Shown: in pieces, positions 54,151 through 64,000 of the stretch
Layout of the letters: each line of letters starts with the position of its first letter
How positions within the stretch are numbered: position 1 is the stretch's first letter
NCBI RefSeq assembly: GCF_019320115.1
Contig: NC_089598.1
Coordinates: forward strand, 86,133,560-86,197,559
Length of the DNA stretch: 64,000 bases
Source: Miscanthus floridulus
Taxonomy: Eukaryota; Streptophyta; Magnoliopsida; Poales; Poaceae
Direction: 5' to 3'
Translations under genes and position numbers: made by a program
Notes under the pieces: generated by a model
What the model was told of the DNA's origin: nothing
Database searches by the model: none
What the model saw: only the letters and a program-made list of their open reading frames with translations

Positions 54151-56722
54151 ACCTCATCTTCATAGATCACCAAGCGCCATTGCCAAGGGATTTGTCCATG
54201 AGGGTGGCGAATCACGCCAAGGGCGAGCGGTTGAGGAAGGCAAAGGAGGACAAGAGGAAGAAGAAGCAGCAGAAGCTGCAACCACGGGAGCGAGGGGAGG
54301 ACACCGACAGCGATGATGATGATGATGATTGAGATGACGATGAGGTAGTCGACAACATTGAGTGGGATGACCTAGAGAACAAGGATGTGCTGACAGGTAT
54401 CGGTTCGTCCTTGCAGGAGTCAGGACCCTTCCCATTCCATGGAGGGGAGGGCACATCTGGGGAGCCTGCAGAGACAGGCCATACCGTCGGCCTTCCCTAA
54501 GAGCCAACAAGGGCGGGTGGCTCCGCTGCCGTGCCTGAGGTGCCAATGGAGGCGGGTGACTCCGCCATCGCGCCCTAAGATCCAAGGGGAGCGAGCCCCT
54601 CTGCCCAGGAGCAAGGGGTGGGCTTGAAATGGCCTCACCCCGATGAGGCAAAGTAGAGGTCAGGAGGTTCGCCCCCCAAACGTATCTGCCACCCAACGGC
54701 GTTGAGGTGAGTCATCAACTCCTTTGTTTTTTCCTGTTTTGGTCGGATTTCATCATGACTTATGCTTTTCATCTCTTGCGGCGTCGGGAGGCCACGTAAT
54801 CCTTTAGCGTTGGCACCAAATAAGAGCATCGCCCTTCAAGCGAGGTGGCAGCCATTAGCTGGTGTCGCGCCTATTTTGGGTGGGAGCAGTGCCAACATGA
54901 CTACATCGCCGGTCAGTCAGGTGCTGCCCACGGTGGCGCATGTGCCCTCGGTGGGACAGGTAGATGCGAGGGTTCAAGGGATGCCTTTGGAGGTCGTGAA
55001 ATAGCTGGTGATGGTGGTGATACCGCTGCCAACGATGGGGCAGATGGGGTTGCCGACTGCGCTTGTGGCACCGACCGTGGTGAGCGCGACGTAGCCGGTC
55101 AGGACCCCACCGATGTAGTCAAAGGTGGCGGTGGCTATGATAGGTGGGTCACAGCCGAGCGCTATCATGGTGGCGCCTAAGGAACCGGTGTGACCCATGC
55201 CATCAGCGGCCTAGGTGACAGCATCTAGCATGCACCGAACTAAGGGGTACACGGCCGAGGGGTCCTCGGAGGTCATGGTGCTAGGAGAGGAATCAGTGAC
55301 CGTACCGCTGACCCCTTCCATCGCTAGAGGGAGTCTCCCGATGGGGACGTCATGACAAGAAGGGTCAACAGTGATTAGAGCCTGTGGGGAGCCATTCCTG
55401 GCCCTGACATCGGTGGGTAGCGACTCACCTGCATGGGGTGAGCCCCTGCTCTAGTGGGCGAGTCCAAAGGATCTATTATCGACGCTCCTCACTCTTGATG
55501 ACGCTGCAGAGAGCATGGAGCAGGAGAGCCTTGACGTGGGGATCGTGTCCGTGCTCAAAGCCCTAGATCACGCCATAGGTGCCTTGCGCGACATTGTCGT
55601 TCCCTTCGATTGGGAATTCGCTTGACCCTACTTCTTGCCTGTTTCTTTATATATTTTTTGTATTCTGACCATCGTCTCCTTTTAGTCCCTTATCGTTCAC
55701 ATCTAGGGGAAGTCTTGGTCCCTTCATGAGTAGAAGGAAACCAGGGACCGCCTCATCGAGGAGGCATCGCTGCGCGGGGAGGTGATTGCTCAACTTGTTG
55801 CCGCCCAGTAGAGGGTGGCCAAGCTAACTCCCCTCGCCAAGGAGGCAGATAGTCTTTGGTCATGGGTGGCAGAGGCCCATCGGCACACTGAAGAGGCCGA
55901 GAGGGCGTTCGAGGCCCTGTTGGCGAGATTGTGGAAGGACGACGAGGAGGCCGCTAAGGTCAGGAAGGAGTGGGACGAGCTACTCCAGAAGGATGTTGAG
56001 ACCAGCTAGCAGATCCTTGACCTTTTGGCCGAGGTTGAGAAGGAAAGGGAGCTGAAGCTGGGGGCATGGAGAAGCTCATGACCCAAGAGAAGAGGGCGAG
56101 TCTGGATGCTGTGGCGATTGCCCAGCTACGCAAGGAGTGGGATGAGTTGCTCCAAACCACGGAGAGGCTCCACTCAGAGCATGGTGAGGCTTGCGAGGAG
56201 CACGACCGGGCCCTCTAGGAGCTGGACTAGGCCTACTAAGAGCGCGATGATGCGCAGCAGAAGGTTGGCTCCCTCTAGGCCAAGCTCGGAAACCTAATGA
56301 CCTAGAAGCTAGAGGCCGAGAGCGTCTCTACCGAGCTGGCTGTGGACCTCGCCAAGACAAGGAGGAATCTTTAGGCGGAGGGCGACGAGCTCGGTATCCT
56401 AAGCACTACCCTCAGAGTGGTCTGCAATGACCTTGAGGTGGTGCGGTTGGAGGGGACCAGCTCGCTCATGGGCCATGCCATTGAGATCATAGCTTGGGTG
56501 CGCCAGCTCGAGAGGAATGTGCTTTGCGTCGGGGTCAACCAAGACTTCGTGATTGCTTGTTCTCAATATGGGGACAACATCGACCTAGAGACAATGAGCC
56601 ATAGCTTTGTGCCTAGCTATGAAGTCCATGAGCTAGAGGAGATGGAAGCGGTGGTGGCTCCCCTTTCGCAGGACCTGGTAGACAGGATCGAAAGCATAGT
56701 TCTCCCTGGAGGGGTTAGTTAA
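54151..56722 (+). pseudogene. aORF of element A, 3' part
   Basis: Continues the gene split by C. 54190-54710: basic stretch (AKGERLRKAKEDKRKKKQQ), Asp-rich run, then Gly/Pro-rich sequence with TAG/TAA/TGA stops. A donor GAG/GTGAGT at about 54708 follows; its acceptor near 54780 reads TTGCGG, apparently damaged. A second likely intron is around 55625-55710. 55720-56400 encodes coiled coil (LAKEADSLWSWVAEAHRH, RLWKDDEEAAKVRKEWDELL) with several TAG. The C-terminus 56417-56722 is open: LEGTSSLMGHAIEIIAW, DLVDRIESIVLPGG, TAA. It matches the general plan of the aORF of B, but the coiled-coil part is longer. Confidence 0.78.
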
Positions 56723-59700
56723 ATCAATAGGTTGATCACTATTGTAATCAAAGGATAGGTGCTGACCATTGTGTAATGCTTAAACAAACTTGTCATTTTG
56801 TTTCATTTGACCAAGTCTGTTCTTTTGTTTTGGTGCGTTCTGACCCTTCCATTTGTTAAGACCATAGAGCCTGAGGTGTAGGAGGGAAACTCTGATCATA
56901 ATGGTAAGCAAGAGTGTTGTAGCCACTAGGGCATAGGTTTCTCGTAGTCCAACTAGCCTTGCTCAGTCGTTCATTTCCGTAGACCTTGCTACTAGGTTTA
57001 ACGTGAGGAAGGGTGTTGGGTGCAGCGACTGTTTTAGAAAGGGTGTATGTATACCCTTATTATCCCTCGAGTGAGACTTGACCCCTTGATGTTGTAGGGG
57101 TCAGGTGTCACTAAAGATCAAGGAGAGGATAGTGAAACTAGTAGGAGAAAGCATCTCTTGTTTTCATGCGTACCCCCTCCCTAGAATCTGAGCCATCATT
57201 CTATGACCGCGCGTTTGGTCTCCTTATGAGTCCAACTTTCCTTGAGCCCCCACGCATAGCAGGGGTTCGGTCGAGGGTTGGCTCATCTTTGTGATCATCA
57301 CCCCATCCTCGGTTTCTATAACCAGAGGGGTTGAGCTAACGTCACCCGCCTTGATGGCTTGAGTGACACACTCGATGAGCTCGCTATCGGGCATGTTCGA
57401 GTGGAATCTAGGTCCGTCGTTCATGACAGGGTCGGCATAGCCCTCATGTGGCATTTCACTGTTCCTTAACCCACCTCCTGGCAGATGCCTGAGCCATTCT
57501 AGAGGGTGACTTAGGTGGCTCGATGGCCTCCCCTCAATGGGGATTCTGTGGGCTTGACTCGAGGTTAGGATCGAACAAGAAGGTTGAGATGACTCTGTCT
57601 TCTTCTAAGCGGGTTAGGCGAAGGCCAATGGGGCTTATCTGTGTTTTCTCCCTAGCTCTGTTCAACACAAGATGGCCTTAGGCCCTTCGTGGGCCGACCT
57701 TCAAACCCCGGTCAATTAGACTTCCGATTTAGGGTCAGGCAGCTCAGGCCCCCGAGCCCCGTGGGGCTTGGTAGGAGTTGGCCGTGTTTTATGCATCACC
57801 CCATCCTCAGTTTCTCCAACTGGAGGGGCTAAGCTAACGACACTTGCCTCGATGGCTCGAGTGTCACGCTTGGCGAGCTCGCTAATGAGTATGTTCGAGC
57901 AGAATCTAGGTCCGTCATTTGCTGATGGGTTCAGCATAGCCCTCATGTGGCATTCCATTGCTCCTTAACCCGCCTCCCGGTAGATGCTCGTGTCGCTCCG
58001 GAGAGTGACTCAGGTGGCCTGCTGGCCTCCCCTCGATGGAGATTCTATGGGCTTGGCTTGAGGTTAGGATCGAACGAGAAAGGTCTAGGTGTCCCTATCC
58101 GCTTCTGAGCGGGGTCGTGTAAGGCCGCTGGGGCTCATCTATTTTTTCTCCCTTGGCTCTATTTGACGCAAGGTGGCCTCGAGCCCTTCGTGGGCCAGCC
58201 TTCGAACCTCAGTCGGTCGCCGCTCATATCAAATGTGATGACTACCGCTTCGTGACATGACGCGAAGCGTTGTGATGCAGCAATTGCATATGCAATGCTT
58301 GGATGTATGGGATGAATGTATGGATGACTGTATGAATGCATGCATGAGAATGGATGAATGAATTATCATGCAATTTAAAAGAAAAGTGGGGATTGGTAAA
58401 GTTACCTTGATGGCTCGAGTAATGGGTTCAGGGAGCTCTTACCTAGTATGTCTGTGTGGGGTTTGGGTTTAATGTTCATGATGGAGCTAGTGTAACCTAC
58501 ATGGGGCATCCCACTTCTCTATACCCGTCTCTCAGTAGTGGCCCGAGCCATCCGACCGACCTGGGTGACCTACCAGCCTCTCCTCGATGGAGATTCTACC
58601 GGTGGGTCCCTCCAAATCCTTCTAGGGAAGGCAAAGGCTAAAGCTTGCGGTGCAGGGACAAAAACACTAAACACGCTGGTGAGTAGAAACATCGTAGCCA
58701 CTGGGGCGTAGGTTTCTAGCAGTCCGACCAGTTTTACTCAAAGTTTGTTTCTATACACCTTGCCTCTAGGTTTTAGCACGAGAAAGGGGTCGGGCATCGA
58801 GAATGTCTACCAAATAGACACTCTTGCTAGCCCCCGAGCGAGACCCGACCCCTTATCGTTGCTGGGGTCGGGGGCTCGATAACAAAATTAATGCACATAA
58901 AGTAAGGGTGACCCGTCTCTTGGCAGCGGCCTGAATCGTTCGATCAACTTGGGTGGCCCGCTGGCATTGGACTTACCTCGATGGCATGAGTGATGGGTTT
59001 AGGGAGCTCTTACCAGATATGTTCGAGCGGAATCCGAGTTTGTCGTTCGTGATGGAGTCAGCATAGCCCGCGTGGGGCATCCTGCTGCTCCCTACCTGTC
59101 TCTCGGCAGCAGCCAAGACATCTGATCGACTTGTGTTACCTGCTGGGATAGGACTTACCTACAGAGATTGGGGATGATAACATCTTGCCCAAAAACTTAG
59201 TTAGGCAGATAAGCCAGGCGACGAACTCATAATAAATGGACAAGCTCTTAGATTTTGCTATGGCCAAATAGTTTTTAGCCCTTCTCCCCCTTTTATATTT
59301 GGTGCGCTTGAACCCTTTCCATCGTTAAGGCCATAAAGCTCAGGGTGCGGGTGAACAAATTCTGATCACACTGGTGAGCAAAGACGTCGTAGCTGTCGAG
59401 GCATCGGTTTCTCGTAGTCCGACCAGTTTTACTCAGAGTTTGTTTTCGTATCCCTAGCTTCTAGGTCTCAATGTGAGAGGGGATTGGGCACGGAGAATGT
59501 TTGCCAAGTGGATATACTTTTAGACGTGCACCGACTTTTTCGGCAGCTAAGGCCAAAAAAGCTCGGGGTGTGAAAAAAATCCGATCACGCTAGTGAGCAA
59601 AGGTGTCGTAGCTGTCAAGGCATAGGTTTCTTGTAGTCCAACCAGTTTTACTCAGCGTTTGTTTTTTTAAACCTCGCTTCTGGGTCTTAACATGAGAGAA

Positions 59701-59840
59701 GGTCAGGCGTAGAGAATGTCTACTAGATAGGTACGCTCTTATTAGCCCCTGAGTGAGGCCCGACTCCCCACCATTGCTGGGGTCGGGTGTCACTAAAGGT
59801 CGAGGAGTTTGATAGCAAGACTGCTAAGAGAGTGTGTTTA
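56723..59840. repeat. 3.1-kb spacer of A built of long tandem and dispersed repeats
   Basis: Two nearly complete copies of a 498-bp unit (CCCCATCCTC at 57301 and 57799), with partial further copies near 58410-58600 and 58975-59160 (GGCTCGAGT.ATGGGTTCAGGGAGCTCTTACC type). A second unit (GTGAGCAAAG..GTCGTAGC...TTTCT.GTAGTCC.ACCAGTTTTACTCA) occurs near 56910, 58680, 59370 and 59590. CCCCCGAGC phrases recur. The ORFs inside are repeat shadows. It separates the convergent aORF and pol. Confidence 0.8.
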
Positions 59841-62800
59841 TTAAGGGTAAAAGTGATGTAGTTGCTCAATGTTCTAGGCATTGGCGAAGACCTCGCCGTC
59901 GATGGTCTTGAGCTTGTAGGCGCCTGGTCGGAGCACCTCCACGACAACGTACGGTTGCTCCCACAGTGGGGAGATCGTGTGGCGATCCTTGCTGCACTGG
60001 ACGAGGCGGAGGACCAAGTCTTCGACGTTGAAGGAATGACCCCACACTCGATGGTTGCGGTACCGTCATAACGCCTATTGGTACTTGGCAGAGCAGATGA
60101 GGGCAATGTTGCGTGCTTCATCTAGTTGGTCCATGGCATCCTCGAGGGATGCCTCGGCTCCCTGTTCGTCGTATGTTCTGACCCTTGGCACTCCATAGTC
60201 AAGGTCGGTCGGGAGGACAGCCCTAGAACCATAAACCATGAAGAATGGTGTGTAGCCAGTGGCCTGACTAGGGGTCGTCCTCAGGCTCTAGAGCACCATG
60301 GGAAGCTCGGTGACCCTTTGTCCACCAAACTTGTTCAACCAGTTGAGGATCCTTAGCTTGAGGCCCTATAGGACCATGCTGTTTGCGCGCTCGACCTACC
60401 CGTTCGTGCGGGGGTGCGCTACGGTGGCCCAATCAACGCGGACGTGATATTCATCGTAGAATTGGAGGAACTTCTTCCCGGTGAACTACGTGTCATTATC
60501 CATGACAATGGAGTTTGATACTCCAAAGTGATGGACGATATCAAGGAAGAACAACATGGCTTGCTCGGACTTGATCACGAAGATCGGTCAGGCCTCTATC
60601 CACTTTGTAAACTTGTCTATGGTGACAAGCAAGTGGGCATAGCCCCTAGGCGCTCTTTTGAGCGGTCCAACCAGATCGAGCCCCTAGACCACGAACGGCC
60701 ACGTGATGGGGATCGTCTAGAGTGCTTAGGCCGGCAGGTGGGTCTACCAAGCATAGTACTGACACCCTTCATAGGTGCGCACAATCTGTTTGGTATCAGC
60801 TACTACGGTCGGCCAGTAGAAGCCTTGATGGAATGCTTTTCTAACCGGGGTTCTAGGTGCGGCATGGTGACCATAGATCCCACCGTGGATATCGCCCAGC
60901 AACTGCTTCCCCTGCTCGATGGGGATGCAACGCTGTAGGATGCTGGTGTGGCTTCGCTTGTAGAGTTCACCCTCAACAAGGACAAAAGACTTGGCGCATC
61001 GTGTGAGCCACTGAGCCTCTATCTTGTCTGTCGATAGCGCCTCGCAGAGAAGGTAGTCGAGGTAAGGCATTCTCTAGTCAGTCAGACGGTCAAGTTCCGT
61101 CGTTGGATCCTCGTCAAGCTTCATGACCTCAGGGCTAGATGGAGCCAACGGCTGGTTAGCCCTCGAGCCTAGGGTAGGTGGCCCATCATCGGCTTGTTCC
61201 AGCTCCTCATAATGGACCGAGGGTTTGTGTTGATCACTAGCAAAGACACCTATCGACACTGGTTCTTAGTCGGAAGCCACCTTCGCCAGCCCATCGGCCA
61301 CCTCGTTGAGATGCCTCGGGATGTGATTGAGCTCGAGGTCATCAAATTTGTCCTCTAGCTGGCAGACTTCTCTACAGTATGCAGCCATCTTGGCATTGTG
61401 GCAGCTCGACTCCTTCATGACTTGGTCGACGACGATGCGCAGACCGTTGACGAGCGCCTCATATTTAGCCACATTATTGGAGGAGGGGAAATGGATGCAA
61501 ACCATGTACCTCATGCGTACCCCATGGGGTGAAATGAAGACCAACCCTGTGCCGATGCCTTTCTTCATTAGCAATCCATCGAAGTACATCGTCCAGTACT
61601 CTTGGTCAATGACCACTGGTGGCATTTGGACCTCGGTCCACTCTGTAATGAAATTAGTTAGCACTTGGGACTTGATGGCCGTCCGGGAGGCATATGCAAT
61701 GCCTTGACCCATCAACTCGAGTGCCCACTTTGTGATCCTTCCTGTGGCATCTAGGTTTTGGAAGACCTCGCTAAGGGGGAAGGACGTCACGACCATCACT
61801 GGATGTGACTCAAAGTAGTGGTGCAGCTTCCTCTTGGCGATGAGGACAGCATACAGGAGCTTCTAGATTTGGGGGTAGTGTCTTGGATTTGGACAGGAAC
61901 TCGCTAATGAAGTACACTAGGCGATGTACTTTGAGGGTGTGCCCCTCTTCTATTCGCTCCACCACCAAAGCGGTGCTGACCACCTGCATGGTGGCCGCAA
62001 TGTAGAGCAGAAACAGTTCTCCATCGGTCGGAGGAACCAAGATCAGGGCCTTCGTCAGAAGCTACTTGACCATGTCAAGCGCCTCCTAGGCCTCAGGCGT
62101 CCATTCAAAATGGTTTCTTCATAAACCAATAGAGGGGGAGGCCTCATTTGCCGAGGCGCGAGATGAAATGGCTGAGCATGGCGAGGCACCACATAACTTG
62201 TTGTACCCCCCTTTATGTTCTGAATCAGGCTCATCCTTGTGATGGCCAAGATCTTCTCTGGGTTGCCTTCGATGCCACGCTCGGAGACGATGAAACCCAG
62301 CAGCATACCCCTCAGGACCACAAAAATGCACTTCTCGGGGTTGAGCTTAATGTTGTTTACTCAAAGTTTTGTAAAGGTCTGCTCAAGGTCGACTATGACC
62401 TTGTCAGCCCATTTGGACTTGACCACGATGTCGTCCACGTAGGCCTCAATAGTTTGCCCGATGAGATCTCCAAAACACTTGAGCATACAACGTTGGTATG
62501 TAGCCCCAGCGTTCTTTAGACCAAACGGCATTGTGACGTAGCAGAACGATCCAAAGGGGGTGATGAAAGATGTCGCGAGCTGGTCGGACTCTTTCATCGT
62601 GATTTGATGGTACCCGGAGTACGCATCAAGGAAGCAAAGAGTTTCACACTCTGAGGTAGAGTCGACTACTTGGTCTATGCGTGGCAAAGGAAACGAATCC
62701 TTCGAACACGCTTTGTTGAGACCCATGTAGTCAACACACATTCTCCATTTCCCACTCTTCTTTCGTACAAGAACGGGATTGGCTAACCACTCGGGGAGGT

Positions 62801-63640
62801 ACACTTTCTTGATGAACCCAGCTGCCAAAAGTTTTGCAATCTCCTCGCTGATGGCTCTGTGTTTCCCCTCGTCGAAGCGACGCAGGCACTGCTTCATCGG
62901 CTTGGAGCCTAGCTTGATCTTCAAGGTATGCTCGATGACTTCTCTTGGAATGCCTGGCATGTCCAAGGGTTTCCATGCAAAGATGTCTTTGTTGGCGTGG
63001 AGGAAGTCGACGAGCATGCTTTCCTATTCGAAGGAAAAGGCGGTGCCAATGCGCACCACTTTGTTTTTGGAGCCACTAGGGTCTATGAGGACCTTCTTAC
63101 CGCCCTCCACCGGCTTGAAAGACCCGATCGACCACTAGTGGTCGGGTGTTTCTTCAGTGACCTCCTTCCTGATGGCCACAAGCTCCTTGGAGGCGATGAT
63201 TATCGTGGCATGATCGCAACATTCGACCTTGCACTCATAGGCGTGCTGAAATGAGGTGCCGACGGTGATGACCCCACCTGTGCCCATCATCTTCAGCTTC
63301 AGGTAGGTGTAGTTGGGGATGGCCATGAACTTTGCGTAGCATGGATGTCCTAGGATGGCGTGGTAGGCTCCATGGAACCCAACCACCTCGAAGGTGAGGG
63401 TCTCCATCCTATAATTGGATGGATCCCTGAAGGTGATGGGCAGATCAATCTACCCAAGTGGCATGGCCTGCTTTCTAGGCATGATGCCGTGGAAAGGTGC
63501 TCCGATCGGTCGGATGTGGGATCGACTGATGCCCATGGTGTCGAGCGTCTCGGCGTACATGATGTTGAGGCTGCTGCCTCCATCCACTAGTACCTTAGAG
63601 AGCCGCTTCATGATGATGATTGGGCCGACCATGAGTGGAT
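59841..63640 (-). pseudogene. pol of element A: protease, RT, RNase H domains, integrase
   Basis: Right to left: protease VDGGSSLNIMYAETL (about 63600-63550) and YHAILGHPCYAKFMAIPNY; RT (63017-62361) with WRMCVDYMGLNKAC, LCFLDAYSGYHQI and the catalytic YVDD (about 62440); RNase H remnants; the Tat-type extra RNase H at 61799-61266 (MYFDGLLMKKGIGTGLVF, NNVAKYEALVNGLR); integrase with DLVGPLKRAPRGYAHLL, VMDN and VERANSM; C-terminus GHSFNVEDLVLRLVQ and LHHFYP before TAA (59843-59841). Many TAG codons, e.g. in FANA-stop-NIE and in the integrase core. It is more decayed than pol of B, to which it is clearly related. Confidence 0.88.
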
Positions 63641-64000
63641 ACCTCCCTAGTTACGGGACGCTCTCTAGGTGGTCGGTCCGATCAAAGGTTATGGCGGACT
63701 CTAACCACCAAAGGAAGGTAGGCATGGCTGGCTCGGCCGTATAGACCTCACGGCACGTGAGCTTCTAGCGACGCTTGGAGTCATAGGTCGCCGACCCTCC
63801 GAAGATCATGAGGCAGCCATCTGACAACGGAAAGCCACCATCCGTCCCCTCAACATTGTCCACAGTCGGCTTGGGGTCCTTCCTATGCTCCCCCTATTGA
63901 AGCCTCCAGACAAGAACCACTTCATGAGGCCATAGTCCTTGTATAGATGCTTGATGGGGAAGAAATGGTTCAGGCATGGCCCTTCGAGTAGCTTCTTGAA
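63641..64000 (-). pseudogene. gag of element A, C-terminal part
   Basis: The frame at the window edge gives FKKLLEGPCLNHFFPIKH then LYKDYGLMKWFLSGG, the Tat-type gag end with a C-X2-H...H zinc-knuckle relic whose last cysteine is replaced by Tyr. Following sequence to the protease is broken. The start is outside the window. Confidence 0.65.

Noticed and set aside
59723..60121. Minus-strand ORF of 132 codons at the end of pol of A
   Set aside because: A neighbouring frame gives the recognisable integrase C-terminus (GHSFNVEDLVLRLVQ); this one is a shadow frame.

Overview
The window is plant nuclear DNA, almost certainly from a grass. It holds spliced degenerate genes, a CACTA transposon whose ends are packed with TTTGCCGAGTG motifs, Stowaway-type MITEs, a cinnamoyl-CoA-reductase-like pseudogene, a Ty1-copia fragment and several Ty3-gypsy LTR retrotransposons. 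An andropogonoid/panicoid grass (sugarcane, sorghum, Miscanthus, maize group) is my inference from the element types. I see no intact host gene.

Layout. 1-4197 is the 3' part of a CACTA element: a decayed TNP2-like transposase, a decayed second (Ptta/En/Spm-type) gene, the subterminal repeats and the terminal inverted repeat. 4201-5800 is unassigned DNA plus two Stowaway-like MITEs. 5828-8354 (minus) holds the last four exons of a broken CCR-like gene. From 8355 to the end of the window everything is nested retrotransposons: a copia element next to or inside a CCR-like exon; a Tat-type gypsy element A (from 9117 past 64000) inside the copia; a long-LTR gypsy element C (13092-54145, target duplication GAGGG) inside A; a chromovirus D (33437-46743, duplication CTTGA) inside C; a solo LTR of family A (duplication GTAAC) inside the left LTR of C; and a complete Tat-type element B (17188-29927, duplication AGGTT) inside that solo LTR.

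The two Tat-type elements A and B carry gag-pol on the minus strand and, between pol and the 3' LTR, a long antisense additional ORF (aORF) with a Transposase_28-like domain. In B this aORF has GT-AG introns that can only be spliced from the antisense transcript. D and C belong to one lineage: matching LTR ends, primer-binding region, 5' leader and polypurine tract. D carries gag, protease, RT, RNase H, integrase and a C-terminal chromodomain, broken by two TAG codons and one frameshift. C has no recognisable coding capacity and looks like a non-autonomous relative.

The most unusual item is a small ORF upstream of gag in D (minus, 41312-40728). Its first 22 residues closely resemble the N-terminal tail of histone H3, including the ARTK and TARKS modification motifs, followed by a coiled coil and a very acidic tail. 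It sits in an element whose integrase ends in a chromodomain, the module that reads H3 tails. Both this ORF and gag start directly after a splice-acceptor-like sequence, downstream of a strong donor in the leader. Other notable structures are a 177-bp higher-order repeat inside the LTR of A, eight 28-bp repeats with a polypurine-tract-like core in B, and an excess of TAG among the nonsense codons.
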